The translations under genes were made by a program, and so were the position numbers. A DNA stretch of 64,000 nucleotides from an uncultured Jannaschia sp. Lineage in GTDB: Bacteria > Pseudomonadota > Alphaproteobacteria > Rhodobacterales > Rhodobacteraceae. The stretch covers positions 186,001 through 250,000 of the forward strand of contig NZ_CANNEZ010000002.1 of NCBI RefSeq assembly GCF_947503795.1. Direction: 5' to 3'. Shown one piece after another: positions 43,854 to 53,107 of this stretch. The notes below the pieces were generated by a model. It was not told where the DNA came from. It was given only the letters and a program-made list of their open reading frames with translations, and did not search any database. How positions within the stretch are numbered: position 1 is the stretch's first letter; the number at the start of each line of letters is the position of its first letter.

Positions 43854-44198
43854 ATGCGCCTCCTCGTGGTATTCCTTCTTCTCGTCCTGCCGGTGCCGGC
43901 CGCCGCCTTCGAGCGGGTCGCGGACCGCGGCGCGTTCCTCGCGCTGGTCGAAGGCAAGCGGCTGACGGGCGACGGGGTGTCGCTGCGGGTCGGGCGCGAC
44001 GGGTCGATCGCCGGGCGCGGCTTCGGCTTTCGCGTCACGGGCGGCTGGAGCTGGCAGGACGGCTACTTCTGCCGGACGCTGCAATCGGCGATCCGGTACT
44101 TTCCGCTGAACTGCCAGGTCGTGGCCGTGCGCGGCGATGTCGTCCGGTTCGTGGCCGATCGCGGCGCAGGCGACGTGGCGGATCTGCGCATCCGCTGA
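43854..44198 (+). CDS. exported protein of unknown function
   Basis: A 114-residue protein with a clear signal peptide at residues 1-18 (LLVVFLLLVLPVPAAA) and a small mature domain. The mature part includes GRGFGFRVTGGWSWQDGYFC and two cysteines (FCRTL and LNCQV) that could form a disulfide in the periplasm. I recall similar short secreted proteins in Rhodobacteraceae without known function. It is convergent with sdhAF4 and lies after the hairpin cluster, so it probably has its own promoter. Confidence 0.75.
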   Translation: MRLLVVFLLLVLPVPAAAFERVADRGAFLALVEGKRLTGDGVSLRVGRDGSIAGRGFGFRVTGGWSWQDGYFCRTLQSAIRYFPLNCQVVAVRGDVVRFVADRGAGDVADLRIR

Positions 44199-44202
44199 CC
44201 GC

Positions 44203-44493
44203 TCAGAAGTCGATGGCGATGCCCTTGCGCTCCCAATCGCCGTAGCGCACCGGCTCGGGGCCGTCGCGGCCGCCCAGCTCGACCGGGCGCGCTCCGGTGT
44301 CGCGCCGGCGCGCCTCGGCCTCCTCCAGCGCGCGGCGGGCGACATCTGGCAAGGCGGCGCGGCGGGCGGCTTCCTCGGCGGGGGTCAGCGCCATGAATTC
44401 CGCACCCCGGTCGCGATTGCCCGTCGGGCAGGCGGGCGCGTCGGCGGGCGCTTCGGGGAGATCGGTCGGATCGACATTCATTCGCTGGGCCAT
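44203..44493 (-). CDS. DUF1674 protein, succinate dehydrogenase assembly factor 4-like
   Basis: A 96-residue protein whose C-terminus GGRDGPEPVRYGDWERKGIA is the DUF1674/SdhAF4 signature. SdhAF4 binds the flavinylated SdhA subunit and helps it join SdhB while limiting oxidant damage. The N-terminal half is charged and probably disordered. It is divergent from rsmB, and no sdh genes are near. Confidence 0.88.
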   Translation of the reverse strand: MAQRMNVDPTDLPEAPADAPACPTGNRDRGAEFMALTPAEEAARRAALPDVARRALEEAEARRRDTGARPVELGGRDGPEPVRYGDWERKGIAIDF

Positions 44494-44566
44494 CGCGGGG
44501 CCTCCTTGCCGGGGGTGCGGGATGGATATACGTCGCGGGACCGCCGCCGCCAAGGAGCGCCCCCGC

Positions 44567-45823
44567 ATGACGGATCGACCCGACAGCCTCGCCGCCCGCC
44601 GCGGGGCGCTGAAACTCATGGCCCATGTGCTGCGCGACGGGCGGATGTTGTCGGACGGGGCGAGCGGTCTCGACGGACCGGATGCGGCGCGGGCGCTGCG
44701 GCTGGCGGGCCTGGCCCTGCAGCATCTGGGGCGGGCGGACACGCTCTTGAAGGCGCGGATGGAGCGGCAGCCGGCGGCCCGCGTGCGCGATATCCTGCGG
44801 CTGGCGCTGGCCGAGCTGTTCGCGGACGACGCGGCCCCGCACGGGGTGGTGAACGACGCGGTCGCGCTGGCCCGGATGTCGCCGCGCACGGCCAAGCAGG
44901 CAGGGCTGGTGAACGCGGTGCTGCGCGGGCTGGCCGAGGATCGCGCGGCCTGGGACGCGCTGCCGCCGCCCGCCCTGCCGCCATGGTTGCGCAAGCCCCT
45001 GGCGAAGGCCTGGGGCCGCGAGCGGCTGGAGGCGATCGAGGCCGCGCATGTCGCGGGCGCGCCGCTGGATCTCACGCCGAAGGGCCCGGACGCGGTGCTC
45101 CCGGACGGGGCCGAGGCCCTTCCGACGGGGTCGATCCGACTGGCCGGGGGGCAGGTCTCGATGCTGCCGGGCTATGCCGAGGGCCATTGGTGGGTGCAGG
45201 ACGCTGCGGCCGCGATGCCCGCGCGCCTGCTGGGCGACGTTGCGGGGCAGCGGGTGCTGGACCTCTGTGCCGCACCGGGCGGCAAGACGATGCAGCTCGC
45301 GGCGGCGGGGGCCGAGGTGACGGCGCTCGACATCTCGCCCAAGCGCCTGCGGCGGGTCCACGCCAATCTCGAGCGGACGGGGCTCGGCGCGGAGGTCATC
45401 GAGGCGGATGCCCTCGACTGGACGCCGGAGGCGCCGTTCGACGCGGTCTTGCTGGACGCGCCCTGCACTGCGACGGGCACGGTCCGACGGCATCCCGACC
45501 TGCCGCATCTGCGCGAGGCGCGCGACGTCGAGGCGCTGACCCGGCTGCAATACCGCCTGATCGACCGGGCGCTGGACGTCCTGCGGCCCGGCGGGCGGCT
45601 GGTCTATTGCACCTGTTCGCTGCTGCCGGTCGAGGGCGAGCACCAGGTGACGGCGGCGCTGAAGCGGCATGAGGGGCTGTCCGCCGAGCCGCTGGACCCG
45701 GTGGCGTTCGGCCTGGCGGAGGTCGCGGCCTCGGACCACGGACTGCGGCTTCTGCCCGATCTCTGGCCCGAGCGGGGCGGCATGGACGGGTTCTACATGG
45801 CGGTGTTGCGCCGCCCGGACTGA
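44567..45823 (+). CDS. rsmB: RsmB/NOP family 16S rRNA (cytosine-C5) methyltransferase
   Basis: A 418-residue RNA cytosine methyltransferase. The N-terminal third is the NusB-like helical domain typical of RsmB. The catalytic part has SAM motif DLCAAPGGKT, LDAPCTATGTVRRHPD with one catalytic cysteine and CTCSLLPVEGE with the other. It probably makes m5C967 in 16S rRNA. AAGGAG lies nine bases before ATG 44567. An inverted repeat at 45870-45888 follows. Confidence 0.92.
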   Translation: MTDRPDSLAARRGALKLMAHVLRDGRMLSDGASGLDGPDAARALRLAGLALQHLGRADTLLKARMERQPAARVRDILRLALAELFADDAAPHGVVNDAVALARMSPRTAKQAGLVNAVLRGLAEDRAAWDALPPPALPPWLRKPLAKAWGRERLEAIEAAHVAGAPLDLTPKGPDAVLPDGAEALPTGSIRLAGGQVSMLPGYAEGHWWVQDAAAAMPARLLGDVAGQRVLDLCAAPGGKTMQLAAAGAEVTALDISPKRLRRVHANLERTGLGAEVIEADALDWTPEAPFDAVLLDAPCTATGTVRRHPDLPHLREARDVEALTRLQYRLIDRALDVLRPGGRLVYCTCSLLPVEGEHQVTAALKRHEGLSAEPLDPVAFGLAEVAASDHGLRLLPDLWPERGGMDGFYMAVLRRPD

Positions 45824-45869
45824 GCCCCGCGTGACAGCCGATGGCGGGCGGCGTATCGTCGCGCGCGAA

Positions 45870-45888
45870 GGCCCCGGCGACAGGGGCC
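45870..45888 (+). terminator. hairpin after rsmB
   Basis: GGCCCC and GGGGCC with a seven-base loop lie between rsmB and the heparinase-like gene. If this is a terminator or processing site, the latter gene is unlikely to start at 45841 and ATG 45910 is favoured. There is no T-tract. Confidence 0.35.
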
Positions 45889-45909
45889 ACCGAGGTCGGG
45901 AACGAAGCG

Positions 45910-47634
45910 ATGGGACGGGCAGGCACCCTCCGCGACAGATGGAACACGCGCTGGCGCGTGGCGCGATCCGCGCCCCCGAAGGGCACCCGGTCGCTGGTCT
46001 GGCAGCCCGAGCCGCGCGGCACCGGGTCGGCGCAGCGCGGGCGGCACATCCTGAACGGAACGTGGCATCTGGCCGGGCAGCTCGTGCAGGCGCCGGGGGC
46101 GTCGCCCTGGACGCTGGAGGCGCCGTCCGACCCGTTCGAGATGATGCTGCACGGGCAAAGCTGGCTCGACGATGTGATGGCCGTCGGCACGGGCGACGCG
46201 GTTGCGGCGGCGCGCGGCTGGATCCTCGAATGGGCGCGCCGGAACGGGCGTGGCACGGGCCGGGGCTGGGCCCCCGCGCTGACCGGGCGACGGGTGCTGC
46301 GCTGGATCAGCCACGCGCCGATCCTCCTGCAGGGGATGCCCGCGCCCGATCAGGCGGCGTTCTTCGAGACGGCCTATCGCCAGACGGTCTACCTGTCGCG
46401 AAACTGGACGCAGGCACCCGCGGGCCTGCCGCGGATGGAGGCGCTGACGGGGCTCCTCTATGCCGGGCTGACGCTGGAAGGCCTGGGCGATCTTGGGCAA
46501 CGGGCCGCGGCCGACCTGACAGAAGCGATGGCCGAGGATGTCGGCGACGATGGCGGCATCGCCAGCCGCAACCCGGAGGCGCTTCTGGAGGTGGCGACGC
46601 TTCTGGGCTGGGCAATCGCGGCCCTGTCGGAGATCGGCGAGGTGCCCGAGGGGCTGCGGCAGGCGCAGGCGCGGATCGTCCCGACGCTGCGCGCGCTCCG
46701 GCATGCGGATGGCGGGCTCGCGCGGTTTCACGGGGGCGGGCGGGGTCTGCCGGGGCGGTTGGACCGCGTCCTCGTCGACAGCGGGATCCGGGGGCGCATG
46801 GATAGTGGGCTCGCGATGGGCTTCGTCGCGTTGGCGCATGGGCCCAGCTCGGTCGTGGTCGATGCCGCCGCCCCGCCGACGGGGATCGCGTCGGGCTCGG
46901 CACATGCCTCGACGCTCGCCTTCGAGCTGAGTTCGGGGGCTTGCCCGGTGATCGTCAATTGCGGGCCCGGCGGCGCGTTCGGGCCGGACTGGCACCGCGC
47001 CGGCCGCGCCACGGCGAGCCATTCGACCCTCTCGCTCAGCGGCTGGTCCTCGAGCCGGATCGGGCCGCTTCTGGCCCGCGACGGACGCCGGATCGCACCG
47101 CTCGTGCAGACGCCCGCGCGGGTGCAATGGCAGAGAAGCGGGTCGCGCCGGGCGACGACCGTTGTGCTGAGCCATGACGGTTACGCGCCGTCCCACGGGC
47201 TGACCCATCTGCGGCGGCTGGTGCTGGCCTCGGACGGGCGGACGCTGTCGGGCGAGGATTCGCTGCGCGCCGTCAGCGCCGCGGACAAGGAGCGGTTCGA
47301 GGACGCGCAGACCGAGGCCAAGTTGCAGGGCGTGCCCTTCGAGATCCGGTTCCACCTGCATCCCGATGCCGAGGCCGAGGTGGATATGGGCGGGCGGGCC
47401 GTGTCGGTCGCCCTGCCCTCGGGCGAGGTCTGGGTGTTCCAGCCGGGCCGCGACCTCGTGCCGACGCTGGAGCCGTCGGTCCATCTGGAGGGCACCCGGC
47501 TGAAGCCGCGCGCCGCGCAACAGGTGGTTCTCTCCGACCGCGTGGTGAAGTATGCGGCCACCATCGACTGGACCTGGACACGGGCACAGGAGGCGACGGA
47601 CCTGCCGCCGTCGCCTGCCGAGAGCCGGGGCTGA
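45910..47634 (+). CDS. heparinase II/III family protein
   Basis: A protein of 574 residues from ATG 45910 (an earlier ATG at 45841 would add 23). It resembles heparinase II/III polysaccharide lyases of Rhodobacteraceae. An alpha-helical toroid comes first ([34 protein letters not shown]), then a beta-rich half with [20 protein letters not shown] and [15 protein letters not shown] holding conserved histidines. It has no obvious signal peptide, so export is unclear. The substrate is unknown; such proteins may act on uronic-acid polymers or cell-surface glycans. It sits between rsmB and purH. Confidence 0.88.
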   Translation: MGRAGTLRDRWNTRWRVARSAPPKGTRSLVWQPEPRGTGSAQRGRHILNGTWHLAGQLVQAPGASPWTLEAPSDPFEMMLHGQSWLDDVMAVGTGDAVAAARGWILEWARRNGRGTGRGWAPALTGRRVLRWISHAPILLQGMPAPDQAAFFETAYRQTVYLSRNWTQAPAGLPRMEALTGLLYAGLTLEGLGDLGQRAAADLTEAMAEDVGDDGGIASRNPEALLEVATLLGWAIAALSEIGEVPEGLRQAQARIVPTLRALRHADGGLARFHGGGRGLPGRLDRVLVDSGIRGRMDSGLAMGFVALAHGPSSVVVDAAAPPTGIASGSAHASTLAFELSSGACPVIVNCGPGGAFGPDWHRAGRATASHSTLSLSGWSSSRIGPLLARDGRRIAPLVQTPARVQWQRSGSRRATTVVLSHDGYAPSHGLTHLRRLVLASDGRTLSGEDSLRAVSAADKERFEDAQTEAKLQGVPFEIRFHLHPDAEAEVDMGGRAVSVALPSGEVWVFQPGRDLVPTLEPSVHLEGTRLKPRAAQQVVLSDRVVKYAATIDWTWTRAQEATDLPPSPAESRG

Positions 47635-47656
47635 GAGCTGGAAGGACGATTCTCCG

Positions 47657-49231
47657 ATGACCGACGCCGTGCCCGTGAAACGCGCCCTGATCTCCGTATC
47701 CGACAAGGCGGGGTTGACCGATCTCGGCACGGCGCTGGCCGCGCGGGGGGTCGAGCTGGTCTCGACCGGTGGGTCGGCGCAGGCCTTGCGCGACGCGGGG
47801 CTCGCGGTGCGCGACGTGTCCGAACTGACGGGCTTTCCCGAGATGATGGACGGGCGCGTCAAGACGCTGCACCCGGCGGTGCATGGCGGCCTTCTGGCGC
47901 TGCGGGACCAGCCGTCGCATGTGGACGCGATGGCGACGCACGGGATCGCGCCGACCGACCTGCTGGTCGTGAACCTCTACCCGTTCGAGGCGACGGTGGC
48001 GCGGGGCGCGGACGCGCCCGAGGTGATCGAGAACATCGACATCGGCGGCCCGGCGATGATCCGGGCGGCGGCCAAGAACCACGGCTTCACCACGGTGATC
48101 GTCGACCCCGAGGACTACGCTCCGCTTCTGGAGGAGCTGAATGCCAATGACGGTGCCACCACCCTGCCCTTCCGGCAGCGGCAGGCGGCGATCGCCTATG
48201 GCCGGACAGCCGCCTATGACGCGGCGGTGGCGACCTGGATGGCGCGCTTCGAAGAGGTGCCGCGGCGCGTCGCGGCGGCGGGGGTGCTGGCCCAGCCCCT
48301 GCGCTACGGCGAGAACCCGCACCAGGGCGCGGCCTTCTACACCGATGGCAGCGCGCGGCCCGGCGTGGCGACGGCGACGCAGCACCAGGGCAAGGCGCTG
48401 AGCTACAACAACATCAACGACACGGATGCCGCGGTCGAGCTGGTGGCCGAGTTCGACGGCCCGGCGGTCGCGATCATCAAGCATGCGAACCCGTGCGGCG
48501 TGGCGACGGGCGCCACGCTCGCCGAAGCGTACGCGCACGCCTTCGACTGCGACCGGACGAGTGCCTTCGGGGGCATCGTCGCGCTGAACGGCCCGCTGGA
48601 CGAGGCGACGGCGCGCGCCATCGTCGAGATCTTCACCGAGGTCGTGATCGCGCCCGAGGCCGACGATGCAGCGAAAGCGGTCTTCGCGGCCAAGCCGAAC
48701 CTGCGGCTTCTGACGACGGGCACGCTGCCCGATCCGCGCGCCGCGCGGCGGGCGCTCCGGCAGGTGGCGGGCGGCTGGCTGGCACAGGACCACGATGCGG
48801 GGCACGTCTCGGCGGCGGATCTGAAAGTGGTCACGAAGCTGGCCCCGACCGAGGCCCAGATGCGCGACCTGATGTTCGCATGGCGCGTGGCCAAGCACGT
48901 CAAATCCAACGCCATCGTCTATGCGAAGGATGGCGCGACGGTGGGCATCGGCGCGGGCCAGATGAGCCGGCTGGACAGCTCGCGCATCGCGGCCCGGAAG
49001 GCCGTGGACGTGGGCGAGGTGCTGGGGCTGGACGGATCGGCCGCCGTGGGCTCGGTCGTCGCGTCCGACGCGTTCTTCCCCTTCGCCGATGGCCTTCTGG
49101 CGGCGGCCGAGGCGGGGGCGACGGCGGTGATCCAGCCCGGCGGGTCGATGCGGGACGACGCCGTGATCGCGGCGGCCGACGAGGCCGGTCTGGCGATGGT
49201 GCTGACCGGCATGCGGCATTTCCGTCACTGA
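47657..49231 (+). CDS. purH: bifunctional AICAR formyltransferase/IMP cyclohydrolase
   Basis: PurH carries out the last two steps of IMP synthesis. The 524-residue protein has the N-terminal IMP cyclohydrolase ([22 protein letters not shown]) and the C-terminal AICAR transformylase ([33 protein letters not shown]). The stop shares one base with the lspA start (TGATG), so the two genes are translationally coupled. Confidence 0.98.
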   Translation: MTDAVPVKRALISVSDKAGLTDLGTALAARGVELVSTGGSAQALRDAGLAVRDVSELTGFPEMMDGRVKTLHPAVHGGLLALRDQPSHVDAMATHGIAPTDLLVVNLYPFEATVARGADAPEVIENIDIGGPAMIRAAAKNHGFTTVIVDPEDYAPLLEELNANDGATTLPFRQRQAAIAYGRTAAYDAAVATWMARFEEVPRRVAAAGVLAQPLRYGENPHQGAAFYTDGSARPGVATATQHQGKALSYNNINDTDAAVELVAEFDGPAVAIIKHANPCGVATGATLAEAYAHAFDCDRTSAFGGIVALNGPLDEATARAIVEIFTEVVIAPEADDAAKAVFAAKPNLRLLTTGTLPDPRAARRALRQVAGGWLAQDHDAGHVSAADLKVVTKLAPTEAQMRDLMFAWRVAKHVKSNAIVYAKDGATVGIGAGQMSRLDSSRIAARKAVDVGEVLGLDGSAAVGSVVASDAFFPFADGLLAAAEAGATAVIQPGGSMRDDAVIAAADEAGLAMVLTGMRHFRH

Positions 49232-49704
49232 TGCGCGCGCTCTGGATCTCCGCCGCGCTGGCCTTCGCCGTCGACCAGCTCTCGAAGCTGATCGTCGTCT
49301 TCGGGATGGACCTGCGCCAGATCGGCATCATCGAGGTGCTGCCCCCGTTCCTGACACTCCGCATGGGCTGGAACGAGGGGATCAATTTCGGCCTTCTGAG
49401 CGGGGCGGGCGCACGCTGGGTCCTCGTCGCCATCGCGGTCGGGGTGTCGCTCCTGCTGATCCGCTGGGCGCGGGGGTTCGTCCGGCCGATGGCCTTCGTC
49501 TCGGCGGGTCTCGTGATCGGCGGGGCGCTGGCGAACGCGCTGGACCGTGTCATTTACGGCGCGGTGGCGGATTTCCTGAACATGTCCTGCTGCGGCCTCA
49601 ACAACCCCTATGCGTTCAATCTGGCCGACGTCTTCATCTTCGCGGGCGCTTTCGGGCTGATCGTCTGGGGCGATGACCGGACCAAAGGCGCCAAAGCCCC
49701 GTGA
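49231..49704 (+). CDS. lspA: signal peptidase II
   Basis: LspA is the inner-membrane aspartyl protease that cuts lipoprotein signal peptides after lipidation. The 157-residue protein has four hydrophobic helices. It carries the two catalytic-aspartate motifs, ANALDRVIYGAVADF and YAFNLADVFI. It follows purH and is followed by a lipoprotein gene, a fitting substrate, 58 bases downstream. Confidence 0.96.
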   Translation: MRALWISAALAFAVDQLSKLIVVFGMDLRQIGIIEVLPPFLTLRMGWNEGINFGLLSGAGARWVLVAIAVGVSLLLIRWARGFVRPMAFVSAGLVIGGALANALDRVIYGAVADFLNMSCCGLNNPYAFNLADVFIFAGAFGLIVWGDDRTKGAKAP

Positions 49705-49762
49705 CCCTGCCCGAAGGTTGCGTTAGGAGGGGGTCGAACGGGAAGACGCGGGGGATCGCGGA

Positions 49763-50275
49763 ATGATCGGACGGATGGGAATGGCGGCGCTTCTGGTGCT
49801 GACCGTCGCGGCCTGCGAGCGCGACAACCCGACGCTGTTCAACCTGCGCAAGGCCGACCGGACGCCGGACGAGTTCTCGATCCTGCCGTCGCGCCCGCTG
49901 GAACAGCCCGAGAATTTCGCCGCCCTTCCGCCGCCCACGCCCGGTGGGTCGAACCGCACCGATCGCGCCCCCGAGGCCGAGGCCATAGCGGCCCTGGGCG
50001 GCAACGCGGCCGCGGGCGCGGGCGCCGATGGCGCGCTGGTCGCGGCGGTGTCGCGCTACGGCCTGCAACAGGGCATTCGCGGCCAGCTTGCCGCCGAGGA
50101 CCTCGAATATCGCCGCAAGAACGATGGTCGCCTGCTCGAGCGGGTGTTCAACGTGAACGTCTACTACAAGGCGTATCGCCCGCTCTCGCTCGACCAGTAT
50201 GCCGAGCTGGCGCGCCTGCGCCGCGCGGGCGTGCGCACGGTCGCGGCGCCGCCCGATCCCGCGACGGTCGACTGA
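49763..50275 (+). CDS. DUF3035 domain-containing lipoprotein
   Basis: A 170-residue predicted lipoprotein. The hydrophobic start ends in a lipobox, VAACERDN, with the acylated cysteine near residue 19. The mature part begins with the DUF3035 pattern NPTLFNLRKADRTPDEFSIL and PSRPLEQP. Function unknown; the family is common in Rhodobacteraceae and usually lies, as here, between lspA and M16 peptidase genes. It is probably in the same transcript as lspA. Confidence 0.9.
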   Translation: MIGRMGMAALLVLTVAACERDNPTLFNLRKADRTPDEFSILPSRPLEQPENFAALPPPTPGGSNRTDRAPEAEAIAALGGNAAAGAGADGALVAAVSRYGLQQGIRGQLAAEDLEYRRKNDGRLLERVFNVNVYYKAYRPLSLDQYAELARLRRAGVRTVAAPPDPATVD

Positions 50276-50364
50276 GCCCATCCTGACAATCGCGTGAATC
50301 CTGCCGGTCCCCCGGTTTGATTCCGCGCGCCGGGGCCTCATTTGTCATGCGAGAGATGCATCCC

Positions 50365-50379
50365 GGAGGTTCCCGCTTG
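50365..50379 (+). promoter_or_regulatory. ribosome binding site selecting a TTG start
   Basis: GGAGG at 50365-50369, seven bases before TTG 50377, is the best ribosome site near the M16 gene. It decides against the upstream in-frame ATG codons, which lack one. Confidence 0.6.
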
Positions 50380-51729
50380 AGACTGCCCCTTCTCGCCGCC
50401 GCCACGCTGGCCGCAGCGCCCGTTCTGGCCCAGCCCAGCCTCGACGACACGGTCACGACCTTCACCCTGCCCAACGGCCTCGACGCGGTCGTGATCGAGG
50501 ATCACCGCGCGCCCGTCGTGGTCCACATGGTCTGGTACGATGTCGGCGCCGCCGACGAGCCGCCGGGCAAATCCGGCATCGCGCATTTTCTCGAACATCT
50601 GATGTTCAAGGGCACCGACGAGCTGGAGCCGGGCGAGTTCAGCCGGGTCGTGGCCGCACAGGGCGGGACCGACAACGCGTTTACGGGCAAGGATTACACC
50701 GGCTATTTCCAGCGCGTCGCCGCCGACCGGCTGGGCCTGATGATGGAGATGGAAGCCGACCGGATGCGCGACCTCGTGCTCGACGACGAGGACATGCTGA
50801 CGGAGCTCGACGTGGTGCTGGAGGAGCGGGCGCAGCGCACCGACAGCAATCCCGGCGCGATCTTCGGCGAGATGCGCAACGCCGTGCAGTATCTCAACCA
50901 CCCCTACCGCGTGCCGATCATCGGCTGGCCGCAGGAGGTGTCGGCGCTCGACCTGCAGGACGCGCTGGACTTCTACGGCGAGTTCTACGCCCCCAACAAC
51001 GCCACGCTGATCGTCGCGGGCGATGTCGATCCCGACGAAGTCCGCGCGCTGGCCGAGGAACATTACGGCGCGCTGGAACCCACGCCCGGCCTCGGCGAGC
51101 GCGTCCGCCCGGCCGAGCCGCCGCAACTTTCGCCGCGACGCCTGAGCTATGCAGACACGCGGGTGTCCAATCCTTACGTCATCCGCACATACCTCGCACC
51201 GGAACGCGACGCGGGCGACCAGGACGACGCCGCTGCGTTGACGATCCTCGCGCAGCTTTTGGGCGGGTCGTCGGCGACCTCGATCATGGGCCGGACGCTG
51301 GAGCAGGAGGAGGGCGTGGCGCTTTATACGTCGGCCTTCTACTCGGGCACCTCCTATGACGACACGACCTTCGGCCTCGTGGTGATCCCCACGCCGGACC
51401 GCACGCTGGAGCAGGCCGAGGCCGATATGGATCGCATGATCGCGTCGCTGCTCGAAGACGGGGTGGACCCGGTCCAGCTCGACCGGATCAAGGCGTCGGC
51501 CCGCGCCTCCGAGATCTACAGCCGCGACAGCCTGGAGGGCCGGGCGCGCGAATATGGCGTCGCACTGACCTCCGGCCTGACGGTCGAGGATGTCGCCGCA
51601 TGGCCCGACGCGCTGACCGCGGTGACCGAGGCCGACGTGCTGCGCGTCGCGCGCGACGTTCTGGTGCCGGAGACCAGCGTGACGGGCTGGCTGACCCGCC
51701 CCGAGACCGAAGACGAGGTGACCCAATGA
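50377..51729 (+). CDS. M16 family zinc metallopeptidase, catalytic partner
   Basis: An exported pitrilysin-type peptidase. A TTG start at 50377 is preferred because GGAGG lies seven bases upstream (50365-50369) and the protein then begins with a clean signal peptide (RLPLLAAATLAAAPVLAQ). The zinc motif HFLEH is at residues 70-74 and the distal glutamate is in ELDVVLEE. ATGs further upstream (50317, 50347, 50356) would put extra residues before the signal peptide. It is translationally coupled to the second M16 gene; the pair should form a periplasmic heterodimer. The substrate is unknown. Confidence 0.92.
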   Translation: MRLPLLAAATLAAAPVLAQPSLDDTVTTFTLPNGLDAVVIEDHRAPVVVHMVWYDVGAADEPPGKSGIAHFLEHLMFKGTDELEPGEFSRVVAAQGGTDNAFTGKDYTGYFQRVAADRLGLMMEMEADRMRDLVLDDEDMLTELDVVLEERAQRTDSNPGAIFGEMRNAVQYLNHPYRVPIIGWPQEVSALDLQDALDFYGEFYAPNNATLIVAGDVDPDEVRALAEEHYGALEPTPGLGERVRPAEPPQLSPRRLSYADTRVSNPYVIRTYLAPERDAGDQDDAAALTILAQLLGGSSATSIMGRTLEQEEGVALYTSAFYSGTSYDDTTFGLVVIPTPDRTLEQAEADMDRMIASLLEDGVDPVQLDRIKASARASEIYSRDSLEGRAREYGVALTSGLTVEDVAAWPDALTAVTEADVLRVARDVLVPETSVTGWLTRPETEDEVTQ

Positions 51730-53045
51730 TCCCGATCCGCGCCTGGGCCATCGCTGCGATGGCCGCCCTTCCCCTGCCCGCGCTGGCAGCGGTCGAGATC
51801 CAAGAGGTGACGTCGCCCGGCGGCATCGAGGCCTGGCTGGTGGAGGAGCATTCCATTCCCTTCATCGCGCTCGAGCTGCAATTCGAGGGCGGGGCCGCGC
51901 TGGACCGACCCGGCAAGCGGGGTGCGGTCAACCTGATGACCGGGCTGTTGGAGGAAGGGGCGGCGGAACGCGATGCCCGCGCCTTCGCCGAGGCGACCGA
52001 GGATCTGGCCGCGCGGTTCGGCTTCGATGCCGGGCAGGACAGCGTCTCGATCTCGGCCGAGTTCCTGACGGAGACGACGCCCGACGCCATCGCGCTTCTG
52101 CGCGACGCGCTGATCTCGCCGCGCTTCGACGATGCCGCGGTCGAGCGGGTCCGCGACCAGGTGCTGGCCGTGCTGGCACAGGACGCGAGCGACCCGGATG
52201 CGATCGCGTCCAGCACCTTCCAGGCGCTGTCCTTTCCCGACCATCCCTACGGTTCGGTCATCGACGGCACGGTCGAGACGGTCTCGGCGCTGACCGCCGA
52301 CGACCTGCGTGACGCCCATGCGGATGCGCTGACCCGCGACCGGGTGCGCGTCGGCGTGACCGGCGACATCACCGCCGCGGAGCTGGGCCCGCTTCTGGAC
52401 AAGCTGTTGGGCGATCTGCCCGCGACGGGCGGCGGCGTGGTCGCCGATGCCGACAAGGTCCTCGAGGGCGGCATCACGGTCGTGGATTTCCCCAGCCCGC
52501 AATCGGTCGTCTTCTTCGGACATGAGGGCATCGATTTCGACGATCCGGACTACTTCCCGGCCTATATCCTCAACCATATCCTCGGCGGCGCGGGGTTCGA
52601 GTCGCGCCTGATGGCGGAGGTCCGCGAGAAGCGGGGCCTGACCTACGGGATCGGAACCTTCCTCGCGCCCCGCGACCACGCCGCGCAGTGGATGGGCCAG
52701 TTCTCGTCGTCGAACGACAAGACCGCCGAGGCCGTGCGCCTCGTGCGCGAGGAATGGGCGCGGCTCGCATCCGAAGGCGTCAGCGCCGCCGAGCTGGAGC
52801 GGGCGAAAACCTACCTGACCGGTGCCTACCCGCTGCGCTTCGACGGCAATTCGCGGATCGCGGGCATCCTCGTGGGAATGCAATCGCTGGGCCTCGGGGT
52901 GGATTACATCCCCGGCCGCAACGACCGCATCATGGCCGTCACCTCCGAGGATATCGCACGGGTCGCGGCCCGGCTGTTGCGGCCCGACGACCTGCATTTC
53001 GTGGTCGTGGGCCAGCCCGACGACCTGACCACCGAAGGCTTTTAG
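51726..53045 (+). CDS. M16 family peptidase-like protein, non-catalytic partner
   Basis: A 439-residue M16 homologue with a signal peptide ([14 protein letters not shown]). At the zinc-site position it reads [11 protein letters not shown], so HxxEH is absent. The C-terminal substrate-binding part is intact, with [20 protein letters not shown] holding the Arg-Tyr pair typical of the inactive subunit. It overlaps the catalytic gene by four bases (ATGA). The two are expected to work as one enzyme. A strong stem-loop follows the gene. Confidence 0.92.
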   Translation: MIPIRAWAIAAMAALPLPALAAVEIQEVTSPGGIEAWLVEEHSIPFIALELQFEGGAALDRPGKRGAVNLMTGLLEEGAAERDARAFAEATEDLAARFGFDAGQDSVSISAEFLTETTPDAIALLRDALISPRFDDAAVERVRDQVLAVLAQDASDPDAIASSTFQALSFPDHPYGSVIDGTVETVSALTADDLRDAHADALTRDRVRVGVTGDITAAELGPLLDKLLGDLPATGGGVVADADKVLEGGITVVDFPSPQSVVFFGHEGIDFDDPDYFPAYILNHILGGAGFESRLMAEVREKRGLTYGIGTFLAPRDHAAQWMGQFSSSNDKTAEAVRLVREEWARLASEGVSAAELERAKTYLTGAYPLRFDGNSRIAGILVGMQSLGLGVDYIPGRNDRIMAVTSEDIARVAARLLRPDDLHFVVVGQPDDLTTEGF

Positions 53046-53062
53046 CCCCTGTCAGAATCGGC

Positions 53063-53095
53063 GGCGCCCATGCTACCCCTTGGGGCATGGGCGCC
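53063..53095 (+). terminator. large stem-loop between the M16 pair and mutL
   Basis: GGCGCCCATG pairs perfectly with CATGGGCGCC, and inside it CCCC pairs with GGGG over TT, leaving a three-base bulge. It begins 18 bases after the M16 stop and encloses the ATG at 53087. It may end the peptidase transcript, or hide that ATG and so affect mutL translation. Confidence 0.55.
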
Positions 53096-53107
53096 ACCGA
53101 CCGCAAT

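Noticed and set aside
45841-45909. Earlier ATG for the heparinase-like protein at 45841
   Set aside because: No ribosome site, and the stretch holds a GC hairpin that looks like the end of the rsmB transcript. Not excluded.
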